This document shows positions 1-11,337 of a stretch of 64,000 nucleotides of DNA, one piece after another. A program made the position numbers and the translations under genes. Where the stretch lies: the NCBI RefSeq assembly GCF_000315625.1, contig NW_005434637.1:443985-507984 (forward strand). The letters run 5' to 3'. Source of the stretch: Guillardia theta CCMP2712. Lineage: Eukaryota > Cryptophyceae > Pyrenomonadales > Geminigeraceae. The notes beneath the pieces are model-generated. The model worked only from the letters and a program-made list of their open reading frames with translations, was not told the DNA's origin and did not search any database. The stretch's first letter is position 1; the number at the start of each line of letters is the position of its first letter.

Positions 1-814
1 CAACCTTATTTGTCATGAGTACGACAACAGACAAAAGATTGTCTAATACGTGTCCGATTGATCTTTTCAAAAATGGCTGCGCACTGTACTCCAAGGAAAT
101 CTGTAGGGCTTGACGAGAGCTTCTTGATATGAGATGAACAGTAAAAGATCTCTCCCTGGGTGACTGCGTTGAGAGGAAGGTACGGAAACAAGTTGGTCAA
201 GCGCAAATGCAGTAAGAAGGAATGATAAGAACCAAGTGCCGAGAGACGTGGTGGGTGAGGACAGGGGAGCCAGACTGATGTAGATAAAGGGAACTTCGGA
301 AGGACGTTAGAGGAAAAGAAAAAGCCCGATGGTCAGCACGCTGACTCGGTTCCATACTGCGTTCGATTCCGTACCCCTACCCGTATCTCCAGCATGAAAA
401 TGTGGGGCACATATACCCCTCAGCCTTGCCGTTCCAGTGTTTTGTGACTCCAGAAGTACAGAAGAGTCCTTATGAGAAGGGTTGGGGTACATACCCCTAC
501 CCCGAATTAATTGTCCATCACATGGGCAAATTGGGGTATGTGATGAGACCGTCAAACCACAATGGGGTTGCCCTGTTTAAATCGTGTTTTAATTGTGGCT
601 GACAAAAAAAAACGGTGTCACTAGCTCTTTCTGTTTAAATTGACCCTCACCTACACATCCTTCCTCGTGCTCTGCCTCGTGCTCTCAACCCTCGCCCCTC
701 TCTCACCCCCTCGCTGTGCCGGCGATCGGCAGATCTCTGCTGGCCCCTCAGTCAACGTTGCCCTCTCATCTGTTTCGGTCGTGTTGTCAAGCGTAGACTC
801 GATCTAGAATCAAG
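1..814. other. Left-edge region without a confident gene
   Basis: No convincing gene. The minus strand is open from about 206 to the left edge in more than one frame, so an exon of a gene continuing to the left is possible but cannot be shown. Between 370 and 545 there are inverted C-rich and G-rich words of the type TACCCCTACC and GGGGTACATACC, a motif class that recurs between genes along this window. From 630 to 800 the plus strand is C/T-rich and looks like a leader or promoter for the small ORF at 815. Confidence 0.3.
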
Positions 815-1006
815 ATGCAGAGCGGAGGGGAAGTTTCGGTTCTTCAGCCCATCACTACTGAGCTGCAAGGAGAGCAGAAGCCTCGCGAGCCCCCAACAGT
901 CTCGTCTGTGAAGCAGAAGCAGCTTGCGAGCCTCAAGAGAAGCATTGAGCTGATTGTGAGCCGTAGCCATTTTGTCGATGCACTTGGCGAGATCCAGAGG
1001 CTATGA
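815..1006 (+). CDS. Possible small unknown protein (63 residues)
   Basis: An intronless ORF starting MQSGGEVSV and ending EIQRL. It has a hydrophilic N-terminus rich in Gln, Glu and Pro, then a helical stretch (about residues 31-60) with Lys, Leu, Ile and Arg spaced like an amphipathic helix. The ATG follows a pyrimidine-rich leader and the sequence 'tcaagATG'. The downstream 500 bp are AT-richer and contain no continuation. I recognise no family. It could be a small subunit of a larger complex, the 5' exon of a longer gene, or a chance ORF; codon content is compatible with coding but the length is too short to decide. Confidence 0.35.
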   Translation: MQSGGEVSVLQPITTELQGEQKPREPPTVSSVKQKQLASLKRSIELIVSRSHFVDALGEIQRL

Positions 1007-1639
1007 TGGAAAACTCGTCGAAGGGATGTATGAAAGAGTTGGGAGGTGTTGTGATAAGTAAATAAAGAGATAATATAATTCTTATCATGAAGTGTAGTGA
1101 GACAACAAGACAAAGCGATGATTCCATGATATCGTTGTCTATTTGTGCTATCAGATTCGAATCAAGATGTTCTCCTGGTCCCCTGCTCTGAGAGATGTAG
1201 AATATCACGATAAAACTTTGGAGTTCCATGATTTCCCCATTCTTACAGCTTGATAATAATTGGGGCCGGGACATTTTGTATTATTTGTGTCAAGATCCGA
1301 TTTAAACGAGAGCTACCACTGTTATGAAATAAAACTTTACAAACTTCAATCCAAACTCTACAGGGTACTGATGCAGCTTTCTTATCAAGCCCAAACTTAG
1401 GCAAAACACCTTTGCCAAAACTGCCGATTCCGTGAGACTCGGGGGTCTGGAGCCTCACAAGCCCGACATCACTTAACTCGCTGCCATTTAATCCCAAACT
1501 TGTCATCATCGGAATGTTTCAGACTTTCCGACTCGACATGGGCATATAGAGGGACTTCAATGGCGCGAGAAACTAGAAGAATGGCTGTTGAGTTTGCCAA
1601 AAATACCCTAAATATGAGTCAGCTTTGCTATGGGATCCG

Positions 1640-2640
1640 ACAATGATGACTCGCCCGGCCGTTTGGCCAGTGCGACAGTCACTGAGTGTCAAGCCTTGAA
1701 GGTCAAGCCTCCTCGACTCTCCTGATTGTCCTCGTACTGATTTTAACTTAACTTTGAGTAAAGTACTCGATGGCGGGGGCCGGCTCTCCGTGCACTGGCG
1801 CATCAAGCGGCCCTTAAAGGTACCGTACCGTCCGAGTCACCGTTGCTCAGCCTGGCAGTGTACGGTGACGGAGCACAAGTTTGTTAGACTCAGCGTCAGG
1901 GGCTTGTACTCAGATCAGTGCCAAAGTCACGCCGCAGATATCACATTCGAGTCGACCTTAGTTGTAACTTGAAGACAGTTCTTGCTCAAGACCGAGTTTA
2001 ATGCACTGCCCGCACACGACCCTGACCAGAATTGCCAGCCTGCCAGGCTGAGAGCCTCCGAGCCGGCCATACTATGAGAGATCATAGTAGACTGTATGCC
2101 AGGATCATTGATGTAAAATCCATGCACTATCTGGCAAGGTCCCGGGCCGATCGCCGCGGCCCGGCGGCCCGGCCGGCCCGCCGCCGGCGGTGGCCCCCCC
2201 CCCGGGCCCTCACCGTGCGATCCCCCGCCGTCGGATCGGGAGGCTGGCCGCCAGTAATGCCGTATCACTGCCGTTAAGTTTGGAGGACAGCAGTTGGCGG
2301 GAACTGAGTTAGTTGGGTTCAAGTTTGCCACGGTTCTCACCCGAGTCTCGCCGCCCGGCCGTTTGCGGCCCACTGGGGCGGCCAGTGCCACGGTGCGAGT
2401 CAAGCCTCCTCGACTCCAGTCCGACTCCTGATAATCCGGGCCCCCGATTGTCCTCTCCGCTGATTTTTCACCATTAACTTTGAGTAACAGTAAAGATGCC
2501 GCAGTGCCATCCGGGATGGGCCCGGCGGTCCGGGCCCGGGCCCGGCCGGGCGGTCGGCGGCGTGATGCAGTGCGTCCGACTCTCAGAAGCCTTGAGTCTG
2601 CCAGCTGGTCTGTGACACGCTTGCCTCAGAGTTCATGATA
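1640..2640. repeat. GC-rich dispersed repeat, two related blocks
   Basis: Two diverged copies of one unit lie in direct orientation. Both contain a GCCCGGCCGTTTG core, the phrase TCAAGCCTCCTCGACTC (near 1705 and 2400), a GATTGTCCTC stretch and then a TTAACTTTGAGTAA box (near 1750 and 2475). Between them are long runs of GGCC/CCGG (about 2145-2215 and 2515-2570). The same TTAACTTTGAGTAA box recurs twice near 52525-52570, and GGCC-rich blocks recur at 36.3, 45.3, 47.5, 52.6-53.0 and 53.5 kb. No transposase-like ORF is visible; the copies look like decayed non-coding elements. Confidence 0.6.
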
Positions 2641-3594
2641 GCATCAGTGACAAGACAGCAAAATCAACCTACCCCCACTGATGACCACATAGGGACGTAG
2701 ACGGGTAGGTGGGTAGTCGTAGATTGTGGGGGTGCAAGTATGACATCGAGGGGGTCCGGATGGAACAGACTGGATTGGAACCAGGCGAGCAGCTCACAAG
2801 GGGGTACTTGACGACTTTCCATATGGAAAAATCAGGGTAGGGGTAGTGCAACTTGCTCAGTAGAGGGGTCAGGGGTCAAGTAAAAAATTCCAGGGTAGGG
2901 TGGCGGATTCATCGGGATGAAAATGTTGGGAACAAACTTTGTCAAATCAAGGGAGTTGCAGGCGAGATAGAAAGACTGTTTGTCAATCATGAAGATTTTT
3001 TACCATGTCTGATCCATAGATGATGATGAGAACAATGAGATGTTGGTCAAACATTTGGGAAAGAGAAATGTAGTCTCGCAGCTTGCAACAAATCGTGAAG
3101 AGGACTTTAGAACTATGCAGTTTCGCAAGAATTTGGTGACGAATCTTCGCATCATTGCAGTCGAGAGAGAAATCACACATTTGGAATTCTCAGAAATGAG
3201 TCTGAAAAGGATCTCCACGTCAAGGAATTTTCGAATGAATATTACGAAGAGGACAAACTTGATTGATAAAATGCAACAGCCTCAGAAAGCACTGAGGTAG
3301 AAAGGTAGCATGATAGACCTTCTTTTGCACTGTAGCATCAAATTCAGGCTAGAAATATGATGATCAACCAATCCATGGTCTCAAAGTGAGACATTTAGAA
3401 GAATGTTTTGCAAAGGGAACGTTAACAGCTCGACTGAAAGAAGTTTTCTGACACCTCACATAGGAAACAGGTTGAAGTTCAACAGGTGAAAGAACCATGT
3501 TGCAACCTTGAAAAGACTCCAATTGCCTGAAATCCCCTGGTCATCCGTTTACCACACGTTGGAAGAGGCGAGAAAAGAAAACTTCCCGGAGAAG
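2641..3594. other. Intergenic region upstream of the GPAT gene
   Basis: Between 2660 and 2910 the sequence is G-rich with repeated GGGTAGGGG-like words. From 2930 to 3470 it is AT-richer. An ORF at 3040-3300 (+, 86 codons, hydrophilic, Arg/Asn/Thr-rich) lies here; it shows no domain or splice support and may be chance. The true ATG of the next gene is at 3595; the upstream in-frame codons back to 3508 begin with TTG and have no ATG. Confidence 0.3.
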
Positions 3595-6500
3595 ATGAAA
3601 AGTCCCAGTCGCGCCGTGCATGGCAACCACGACCTTGACAGCGACAAGGATGACAAGAGCAGCGCACGCAAGCTGCTGAAATCCAAGGTTCTAGAGGTCC
3701 CCCATCAGGTGCGCAAGAAGTACGGCTTCATCATCCTGTGGGCAGCAGTTGGCCTGGACCTCGTCATCTCTGTGCTGGGGTACCCGGTGATAGGGCAGGC
3801 AGTCAGTGCGCTCTTCGTCATCGTGTACCTAGCGGACCACATCAGCATTCGGCGGGCCCTGTGCTCCTTCTGGTTCGCCGTGATCGATGTGTTCTTCCGA
3901 GAGATCTCGGTCGGCGGCGACTCGAAGCTTCTCCACCTCAAGGACGGGAGGGCGGTGATCTTTGTTTGCGCTCCCCACGTGAACCAGTTCATCGACCCGA
4001 TCGTCGTGATGAAGACGGTGGCGGAGACGACAGGACGGCACGTCAGCTGGATGGTTGCTGACATCTCGTACAAGCGCAAGGTCATCGGGTTCTTCGCCAA
4101 AGTCCTCAGGGGCATCCCAGTGGCCCGGCCGGCGGACTACGAGACAGCGGGAGCAGGCTTCATCACTGCGGAAAGGAGCGCAGTGAGGGGTCATGGAGGG
4201 ACGCGGTTCACGCAGCAGCTAGAGAAGGGGTCGGTGATCATCGTGAAGAAGGATGGGGTGAAGGCTTCGGGGAAGGTCGGGAGGGTGAGGATTGTGTTGG
4301 GAATGTCGAAGGATTGCTGATGTCATGACTTGGCAGGTGATCGACGATGAAAACCTTGTTCTCACAGCTCCACTCTCTTACAAGATCGAAGTAGTTTGCT
4401 TCTCCTTACGTCCCTCTCTCTTGACCGACCTTCCTCTCCACCATCCCCTCCCCCCCTTGCGCTCGCGTGCGGCAGTGCATGACGAGTCTGGTACAGGTGA
4501 GGAAGGAGGCGCACGAACATTCTTACATGCACGCTCTTTCCCCTCAGTGGACCATCGCCATCGTTTGCTTCCTGACCGTCTCTCTCATCTATGTGACGCT
4601 CCTTGTCTCCTCCTCCAACCTTCTCATAGTCCTGCAGCTCGTCTCCGCCATGGGCTACAGTTTCCCCAACTGGTGGCCTGCCGTGTGGATGGTCTGCTTG
4701 CAGGTACAAGGAGGAGAGGAGGAGAGGAGGAGGAGGGCCGGGGGGGGGGGGGTGGAGGAGGGGGGGGAGGGGAATTAAGGAATGAGGGAGTGAGAGGATC
4801 TTGATGCGACCTGGGTTCAGATCGCATGCTTGGTTACTCATCTTTTGTACGCGTGGATTCGAGATGGTGTGATGCACTCGGCCATGGTTGGAGAATACTT
4901 CAGAGATTACCACAAAGCCGTCCACCTTTCAAAACCGTAAGCAGAGGATGAGGAGGAGAATGAGGACTGGAAGGTCGGGGGGAAGAAGCGAGGGACGAGG
5001 ACGGGGGACCTGCGGGGGGAGTTTGGGGCTGGAAGGAATATGGAGGAGGGAGATCTCTTGGATTCTGACTCCTGCAGCAGAGACGACACCAAAGGAGAGG
5101 AGCAGGCAGGTTTACTGGAGAAGGAGGGTGAAGTCACGAGGGAGTTGAACATCTCTGACCCGACTGCCTTCACTTTCCTTCCCTACGTCGACCAATCGGA
5201 AATGTTCAACCAGGTAAAACCACAGCCTGCTCCCTCCCCTTCCTCCCCTCCCTCCCCGACTCCCTCTCCTGCGTCCTCCTCTGCCTCTGTTCTTCACTTC
5301 CAGACGTTTATCCTCCGCTACCCCTCTCTGCCGACTATCGTCATCCCCTCCCAGCGCAAGTAAGTCCTATGACCAGGTACACGAGCACCTGCAGAAAGGA
5401 GGGACGATCGGGATCTTTCCGGAGGGAGGGACGCACGACGGGACCAACCTGCTGCCCCTCAAGTGGGGAGTCTCCACCATGGTGCTCGGGGCGCTGGCCA
5501 AGTACGAGGGGAAGCAACCGTTAAAGATCTCTATCATCCCCGTCGGGCTGAACTACTTCGCCCCTCACAAGTTCAGGAGCACGGTGAGCGTTGACTTCGG
5601 CGACGCCATCGAAATCAGCGAGACGCTGGTGGAGAAGTACAAGAACGGGAGCAAGGAGGACAAGCAGGAGGCGAACAGGGAGGTTATGGAGCTCGTCATG
5701 CTCGGTGTTCGCTCCTGCACCCTCTTGGTGAGTTTGGGAGGGAGTGAGGGAGGGAGGGAGGGAGGGAGGGAGGGAGGAGGAGGAGGAGGCAAGAGGAGTG
5801 CGGGGAGAAGGGGGGCGAAGTAGAAGGAAAGAGCATACTGCATCACACGGAAGGGGAGGAAAGTGAGGGGGATAGGGAGGAAGGAGTCATGCCATGGATG
5901 GGTACACCGGGGAGGAGGACTGGCTGACTGCATCGGTGCAGGCAAAGGACGTGGAGACGCTGCATCTCTTCCGCACGCTGAGGAGGATCTACGTGCCGCA
6001 GGGCACGCGGCTGTCCGTGGCGGACAACGTGGCGCTCACGCAAGGGTTCGCCGTCGGGTTTGACCGGGTCAAGAACGACCCGCGGGTGGAGGCCCTTATG
6101 CGGGGGGCGTCGGAGTACAGAAAGATGCTGCTGGAGTACCGGGTGAGGGACCACCAGGTTCAGAGGTTCCAGGGGAGGCTCTTCTCCCCCCAGCAGGCCC
6201 GCGTCCTCCGCTGGACGATTCTCATGCGCGTCCTCACGCTCGTCTCCCTCGCGCTGCCCATCTTCCCCTGGATCCTGTCGCTCGCTCCCTGCGGGCTCAT
6301 CGGGCGGGTGGTATCGGACATCCAGGCAAGAAAGGTGAAGAAGATGAGCGTCATCGGGACGTGGAAGGTGCTCATGGCCAGCGCGTTCGTCCCCCTCATC
6401 CACGTCATCTACACGGCATGCTGCTGGTCGAGCTTCGGGCGCGTCGCGGGGCTCCTGTGGTTCTTCTTCGCTCCACTTGCCTTCGTCTTCATGATTTTCG

Positions 6501-7042
6501 CGTCCGAGGTTGAACATGCGAGGAGGAGGAAGAGGAGGAGATGGAAGGACGTTGACATGGTGGTGGGAAAGGAAAGGAGGGAGGCCAGGAGGAAGAGGAG
6601 AGTTGTGAAGTGATGTGGCATGACGCAGACGAAGCCGAAGATGTGCTGAAATGGTTGAGATAGGATGAAATCAGGATCTTCCAGTCTCTCAACGCCCTCC
6701 TGCTCATCTTCAGGAACAAGGACATCGGTAACCCCGAGCTTGACCTCTCCTCTCTCTCCTGACAGGTCGCAGGCAACGAGTTGTACCACAGGAGGACGCA
6801 GCTGAGGAAGGAGCTGCTCGCCCTCCAGCAGGAGCAGCGGTGGTTGTCCGGCATCGACAGCAGCCTCAAGCAGACTCTAGAGCGGCGACAGGTTTCTCCT
6901 GCTCGTCCTCGTCCGCCTCTTCCCCCCTCCTACTTGCCTTCAGCATGATGTGCTGCTCGCCGCTTTACACTGACTCTTCCACTCATAGTCCGCATCCAAC
7001 GACTTCTTCACTATCGACGACAAGAAGGAGGAGGATGCCTAG
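3595..7042 (+). CDS. Glycerol-3-phosphate/dihydroxyacetone-phosphate acyltransferase, fungal Gat (Gpt2/Sct1) type, with extra membrane exons
   Basis: Catalyses the first acylation of glycerol-3-phosphate in phospholipid and triacylglycerol synthesis at the ER (family knowledge). Exon 1 (3595-4275) has a hydrophobic pair of segments and then PHVNQFIDP, the Gat form of acyltransferase motif I. Exon 2 (4337-4390) carries VIDDENLVLTAPL. The exon 5377-5727 has HEHLQKGGTIGIFPEGGTHD (motif III) and VGLNYF. The exon from 5942 continues the catalytic fold and has two membrane segments (about 6215-6300 and 6380-6495). Later exons (about 6690, 6770-6892, 6990-7042) give a charged helical tail ending KKEEDA. 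Odd point: exons 4548-4703 and 4821-4936 encode at least two membrane segments between motif I and the FLPYVDQ block, where yeast Gat proteins have none that I know of. Exact borders between 4391 and 5376 and between 6505 and 6690 are uncertain. Confidence 0.85.
5735..5790 (+). repeat. (GGGA)n tetranucleotide repeat in a GPAT intron
   Basis: About eight GGGA/GAGG units inside the intron 5728-5941 of the acyltransferase gene, followed by GGAGGAGG. Intronic, no effect on the protein expected. Confidence 0.85.
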
Positions 7043-8906
7043 GGCTGCTCCTACTCCAGCACAGCTGCCGAAGAGTTTGCGCCGGCGAAGATACTTCCTA
7101 TCCTGTACTGCTGGACGCTCATGATGAGGGAGGGTTCCTGCAGTGCTGTGAGGAGAAGGAGAAGAGGAGGGAAGAGGGGTGGGGGGGAGGAGAGAGGAAG
7201 GCAGAGAGGAGGGGAGGGGAAGGGGGAAGTGGGGAGCGGAGCAGGGAGGAGGAGGAGAACCTTTGCGGGGGAGTTGGATGGATGTCCTAGCTGTCCGAAT
7301 CGATTCATACCCCACCTGATGTACGTGCATGAGTAAAGAGATTTATAGTACCAGAAGTTTTTCGGAGGAGGTTGAGAAGCAAACAGACCAGTGCGAGGAC
7401 AAGAAAAGATAGAAGGAAATCGGGGGGACAGGACGAGGAGGAGGATCGAGAGGAGGAGGATAATGAGGAGGAAAAGGAACAGCAGCAACAGCGGCAGGAG
7501 GAGGAGGAGGAGGAGGAGGACGAAGAGGAGGAGGATCAGAAGGATGAAGAGCAGCAGCAGCAGGAGGAGCAGCAGCAAGGCTAGATCACAGGGCGTTCTT
7601 ATCCCCTTTGACTTACGATGCAACCGATCCATTGCTATAGAGAATTAGCACATGCTCATCGCCGCAACTGCCGCGTCACTCAGAACCGTTTCCCCACTCC
7701 TTCCTTCCACTCCTTCCCCTCCCGTCCTCCATGCCCCTCCTCACTCCCCCATCCCTCTAGCCCCTCCCCTTCCTCTCCGTTACCCTCCTGATATTTTCAT
7801 TTGTTTCCCAGAAACTCCGAACTCACCAGATTTTCTTGACACCGATTTCGATCACCCGTTTCTTCACATCGTCCCACTCCTTCTTTCTGCGACATTGTCA
7901 GGCCTAATCCTCCTCCTCCTCCTCCTCCTCCTCCTCCTCCTCCTCCTCCTCCTCTGCTTACCCCTGGACTCCCTTGACTGTTTTCGGACCTGAATGTATA
8001 CCATGAGATGCTTGAGAAACGCAGAAGGAAGCAGTAGGAGTGAGGAGTGAGGAGTGAGGAGTGAGAAGTGAGGAGTGAGGAGGGAGGAGGGAGGAGGGAG
8101 GAGGGANNNNNNNNNNNNNNNNNNNNNNNNNNNNNNNNNNNNNNNNNNNNNNNNNNNNNNNNNNNNNNNNNNNNNNNNNNNNNNNNNNNNNNNNNNNNNN
8201 NNNNNNGAGGAAGAAGAAGGATATTGTTTGACACGTGAAGTGGCTGCGTATGGCCCCACTGCCACATCTACCCCCAGCCGAATGGGAGGTGGCCAGCCGG
8301 CCGGTCCCTCCTCGGGCTGTTCGCAAGGTCAGCTCATCAATGAAGATTCGAAGAGCTTTAGGAGGTGGAAGTGGTAGTGGTAGTGGTGCTGTGGTAGAGG
8401 TGAGGAACAACAGTAGGAGGAGGAGGAGGAGGAGGAGGAGGAGGAACAAGAGTAGTAGGAGGAAGGGGAAAAGAGGAGGAAAAGGATGTGGTCGTGGTTG
8501 TTGTTGTGGTGGTGGTGGTGGTGGTTGTGAAGGAGGAGGATGAGGATAAGGAGGAGGAGGAGGAAGGGTTCCAAAGGGGAGGAAAACGCTGGGAGGAGGT
8601 ACAAGGGGACCTGAAAGATTGCCGCAGTGAAGTCAATCCCCGCAGAGATGGCGGTGACATGACCTGGGGTCAGATGAGTGAAGGCGAAAGGAGGAGCATA
8701 GAGTTTCGTCTCAGGTCAACTCATCGTTTGCATATCTAAAACAGGATCATGTCATTATCATCACTCATGAACATCAACAGCTCTGATCATCATCAGCCAT
8801 GAACATGTTGTCTTCAGGACGATCAACAACAGCTCAAGGACCTTCGCATCCGGCAGGTGGTCGAATCCTCAGCGGCACCTGACGCTCTACGTCAACTCAG
8901 GGGCAG
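7043..8906. repeat. Low-complexity purine/pyrimidine region around the assembly gap
   Basis: Dominated by GAG/GGA triplets on the plus strand (7130-7255, 7430-7580, 8405-8570), a CTC run (about 7905-7955), CAG runs near 7545-7580, and a tandem 7-bp GAGGAGT/GAGTGAG series (8035-8106) that runs into the N block. Long ORFs here are homopolymers of Glu, Arg, Leu or Ser in all frames and are not supported as genes. A short plus-strand stretch at 8817-8975 reads like coding sequence but overlaps the RCC1 gene end; see the rejected list. Confidence 0.7.
8107..8206. other. Assembly gap of 100 N
   Basis: Exactly 100 unknown bases, a conventional placeholder for a gap of unknown size. It sits inside the GAGGAGT tandem repeat, so the break was probably caused by the repeat and the real length may differ. 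Confidence 0.98.
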
Positions 8907-9765
8907 TCAGAGGAGGAGCGTCACCGCAGAGAACATCTTCGACGAGTCCTTCTCATTCTCTTTCCACTGCTTGATCGTCTCCTCCTTGGCCTGACCCAGC
9001 TGCAACAAGACTGTCAGCGGCCTTCCTCCTCCTCCTCCTCCTCACCTGCATCAGGTTGTTCGCTCCACAGGCGTACACGTTGCCGTCCTGCGTCAGGACG
9101 ACTGAGTGGTTCTTGCCCACGGCGACCGACTTGGCCTTCTCCTTGTCCGGCAGGATCATCTTCTGAGGAGTAGTAGAGGAGCTGCACTCCCCGTTACCAA
9201 GCTGCCCCTTGCTCCCATCGCCCATGGCGTACGCGGCGCCACCGCTGGTGACGCATGCGAAGTTGGAGTAGGCTGCCTGCATGTCCACAACCTTTCCCGA
9301 CCCCACGATCTTTCCCCACAGGCCTGAAGGAATGGCGACATTCTCTGTCTTGGATGGATCCTCGTGCGGCCACCGAACGACGCCCCCTCCTCGTAGGAGC
9401 GCGTAGGTATGCGTGTCGTTGCAAGCGACCTTCTTCGCAGCCCCGGGGATCTTGGCAGGCTTCGCTTCTTCGATGTCCTTGTTCAAGAAGTCTCCCCAGA
9501 CCCACACTCGACCTCTCTCATCGCATGCTGCTCCTGCATGCTCGCTCATGCTCATGCTCACAATGTTCTTGTCCCCTCCAAGGAAGCACGGCTTCGGGAG
9601 CCTCTCCGAGACGACGCCCTCGTCTCCGAAGGACTTCGCCCCCCAGTACATGAGACGACGAGGCTTCTCCTCTCTCCCTCCCTCGCACCTCGCGTGTCCT
9701 CCTCCTGCCATCTTCCTAGCCGCCATCGCGACCGCCATCGCAGCGAGGCCTTGAGCCCCCAGCAT
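8907..9765 (-). CDS. RCC1-repeat (beta-propeller) protein, possibly mitochondrial
   Basis: Two exons: 9765-9046 and 8999-8907, with a 46-nt intron; 270 residues. After a basic N-terminus with Ala/Met runs (possible mitochondrial presequence, inference) come RCC1-type blades: YWGAKSFGDEG, a VWVWGDF block, YALLRGGGVVRW, AYAMGDGSKGQLGNGE and VYACGANNLMQLGQ. Only about five blades are seen against seven in classic RCC1, so it is either a short propeller as in some mitochondrial RCC1-like assembly factors, or a partial one. The last exon ends with a charged KEETIKQWKENEKD tail. It is divergently arranged with the next gene; the two ATGs are 107 bp apart. Function beyond the fold cannot be given. 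Confidence 0.75.
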
Positions 9766-9872
9766 TTACGATTGCGCGTCGCGAATCACCCGTACATTCG
9801 AAATACAAAAAGGGGGTACCGCTTGATTCAGGGGTGGTTCAGTTGCTCAGAAGAATATTCCATGATCGGGCG
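9766..9872. promoter_or_regulatory. Short shared promoter between divergent genes
   Basis: Only 107 bp separate the ATGs of the RCC1-like gene (-) and the cupin-like gene (+). No TATA box is clear; a run AAATACAAAAAGGGGGTACC is present at 9800-9819. Shared promoter function is inferred from spacing alone. Confidence 0.4.
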
Positions 9873-10738
9873 ATGATGGAAGGAATGATGGCGAAAGAAT
9901 GGGAAGAATACGCAAGAAAGCAGCTCTTGTACCTGCCCAATGCAGTGAAGGACAAGCAAAAGGCCCGTGAAGCCATTGGCTTCTGCAAGAACAATGCTGA
10001 AAGGCTCAGCCTGTCCAAGTATTGGACATGGGAGAACGTGGAGTCCCGCACAGCAGAGCAGAGCTACCGATCCTTCGTGGTGCAGGGAGGCGAGGACGAC
10101 GAGCTCTTCAGCGATCTGCTGTGTTCGTTCCCCAGCCTCCCGCTGTTCGAAGGCATCGAAATGGACCCGGTCGCCTGGGTCTTCGTCGGCAAGAACATGG
10201 TTCCCGGATCTCGCATGAAGGGAAGGCCGGAGCATGTGGATGATGTAGGAGCATCGGGTACAGTACACTGGCAGGTGAGCGGGAAGAAGATTTGGCGCCT
10301 CCGTCCCTGCCTACATGCCGAGTGGCCTCGAGGTTCAACAAAACCTTCGCCATGTGAGGTGATTGAGGTAGAATGCGAGGAAAACTCCTTGCTGTTGGTG
10401 AACACAAGTGTCTACTATCACGAGACGAAGATACCCTGTACACAAGATGACGCAGATAAAGTCTCGATCTCGATCGCAAGAGAGTTCCACCTTCCTCTCA
10501 CGGATCAGCTGATGGTCCAGCCAAGAATGCCGATCTGCGGGCGACTAGTCCCTCCCTTCGTGTCGTTGGTGTCAGGCTCCTTCGAGACCCACCACTCAAT
10601 CTGTGCCTGGTGCAGAACGCCGACCGGGATCTCAACAGGCCAGAAACCATGGCAGAGCGCAGCTTGCGCTTGTCTTTGCTGCATGATGCGAAAACAGATC
10701 AAACGGGAGTTATCCTACTTGCTGAACACGAGTGCTAA
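9873..10738 (+). CDS. Cupin/JmjC-like 2-oxoglutarate-Fe(II) oxygenase-type protein
   Basis: Two exons, 9873-10568 and 10616-10738, joined across a 47-nt intron; 272 residues. The middle region has the JmjC/cupin-8 layout: WVFVGKNMVPGS, then PEHVDDVGASGTVHWQVSG, then GKKIWRLRP, and a distal YYHETKIP. The HxD pair (HVD) and the distal His would be the iron ligands (family knowledge); Lys of GKK fits the usual 2-oxoglutarate contact. The substrate is unknown; related proteins hydroxylate proteins, RNA or lipids. Frame notes: the ORF starts at 9834 with GTG, but the first in-frame ATG is 9873. Reading through the intron gives a longer, less protein-like tail to 10895; the spliced tail (NADRDLNRPETMAERS) looks better. 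A mitochondrial or cytosolic location cannot be told. Confidence 0.65.
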
Positions 10739-11337
10739 CTTCTCCCCGTTTTTTACGTGGAAGTGCAGTGAAGGAGTTGGAGGGAGAAGAACGAATGTAG
10801 CGAAGTGTGTCAGTACACTACAGAAAGATTCGAATGGCCTCAGGAAGCTGATCTTGCAGGTCCCGAGGCCAAGGCTGCTTTCTTCGAACCGATAAGTTCG
10901 CCAAGGAACATTGAATTCAGAAAGGACACATGGATTGATGGTATTGTTCAGCTCCTTTGGTGAGTTTTTCTGGTTCTTGTATATTAAATCATTTCAGATC
11001 TTTGAAGTTGTTTTGGTCTATTTCGATGGGATAAGTCTTCCCCGGAGATTGCTGCACAGGTATCAGGACGAGCAGCAAAATCATGACGATTGGAGACCTT
11101 GGCGTTCCTCAAGTCCTGCGACGAGACGGTCCCCCAATCCAGCTGATCATCAAACGTCACGTCGTCCAACCCAGGCTCGTTCTGCAGTCGGCAATCTGCG
11201 TCAGAGAGGGAGGAGAGCGGCATGACGGCTCACCGAAGGAGGAGGGGGAGGATCATAACTGTGGATCTGAATGATGGGCCATGGAGATTGGCGAGGGCCC
11301 TTAGGATGGTGGCAGTTCAACCTGAGCTGGAGGAGTG
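10739..11337. other. Region between convergent genes, with an unassigned coding-like stretch
   Basis: No complete gene. On the minus strand about 11195-11100 reads NEPGLDDVTFDDQLDWGTV and continues to RNAK before a possible GT donor; it could be a 3' exon of the plastid-targeted gene that otherwise stops at 11338, or a remnant. The rest (10740-11090) is AT-richer with no clear features. Confidence 0.3.

Noticed and set aside
3508-3594. Start of the GPAT gene at 3508
   Set aside because: That codon is TTG; the first in-frame ATG is 3595 and fits a eukaryotic start.
7051-7632. Long ORFs in 7.0-8.7 kb, such as a 193-codon Leu-rich frame on the minus strand and Glu/Gln-rich frames on the plus strand
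   Set aside because: They are translations of GAG/CTC triplet repeats, open in several frames at once, without a domain or splice pattern.
8817-8975. Plus-strand stretch reading TINNSSRTFASGRWSNPQRH after a CTTCAG acceptor, possibly a 3' exon of a plus-strand gene
   Set aside because: It overlaps the RCC1-like gene end on the minus strand and no upstream exon can be shown because of the repeats and the N gap.
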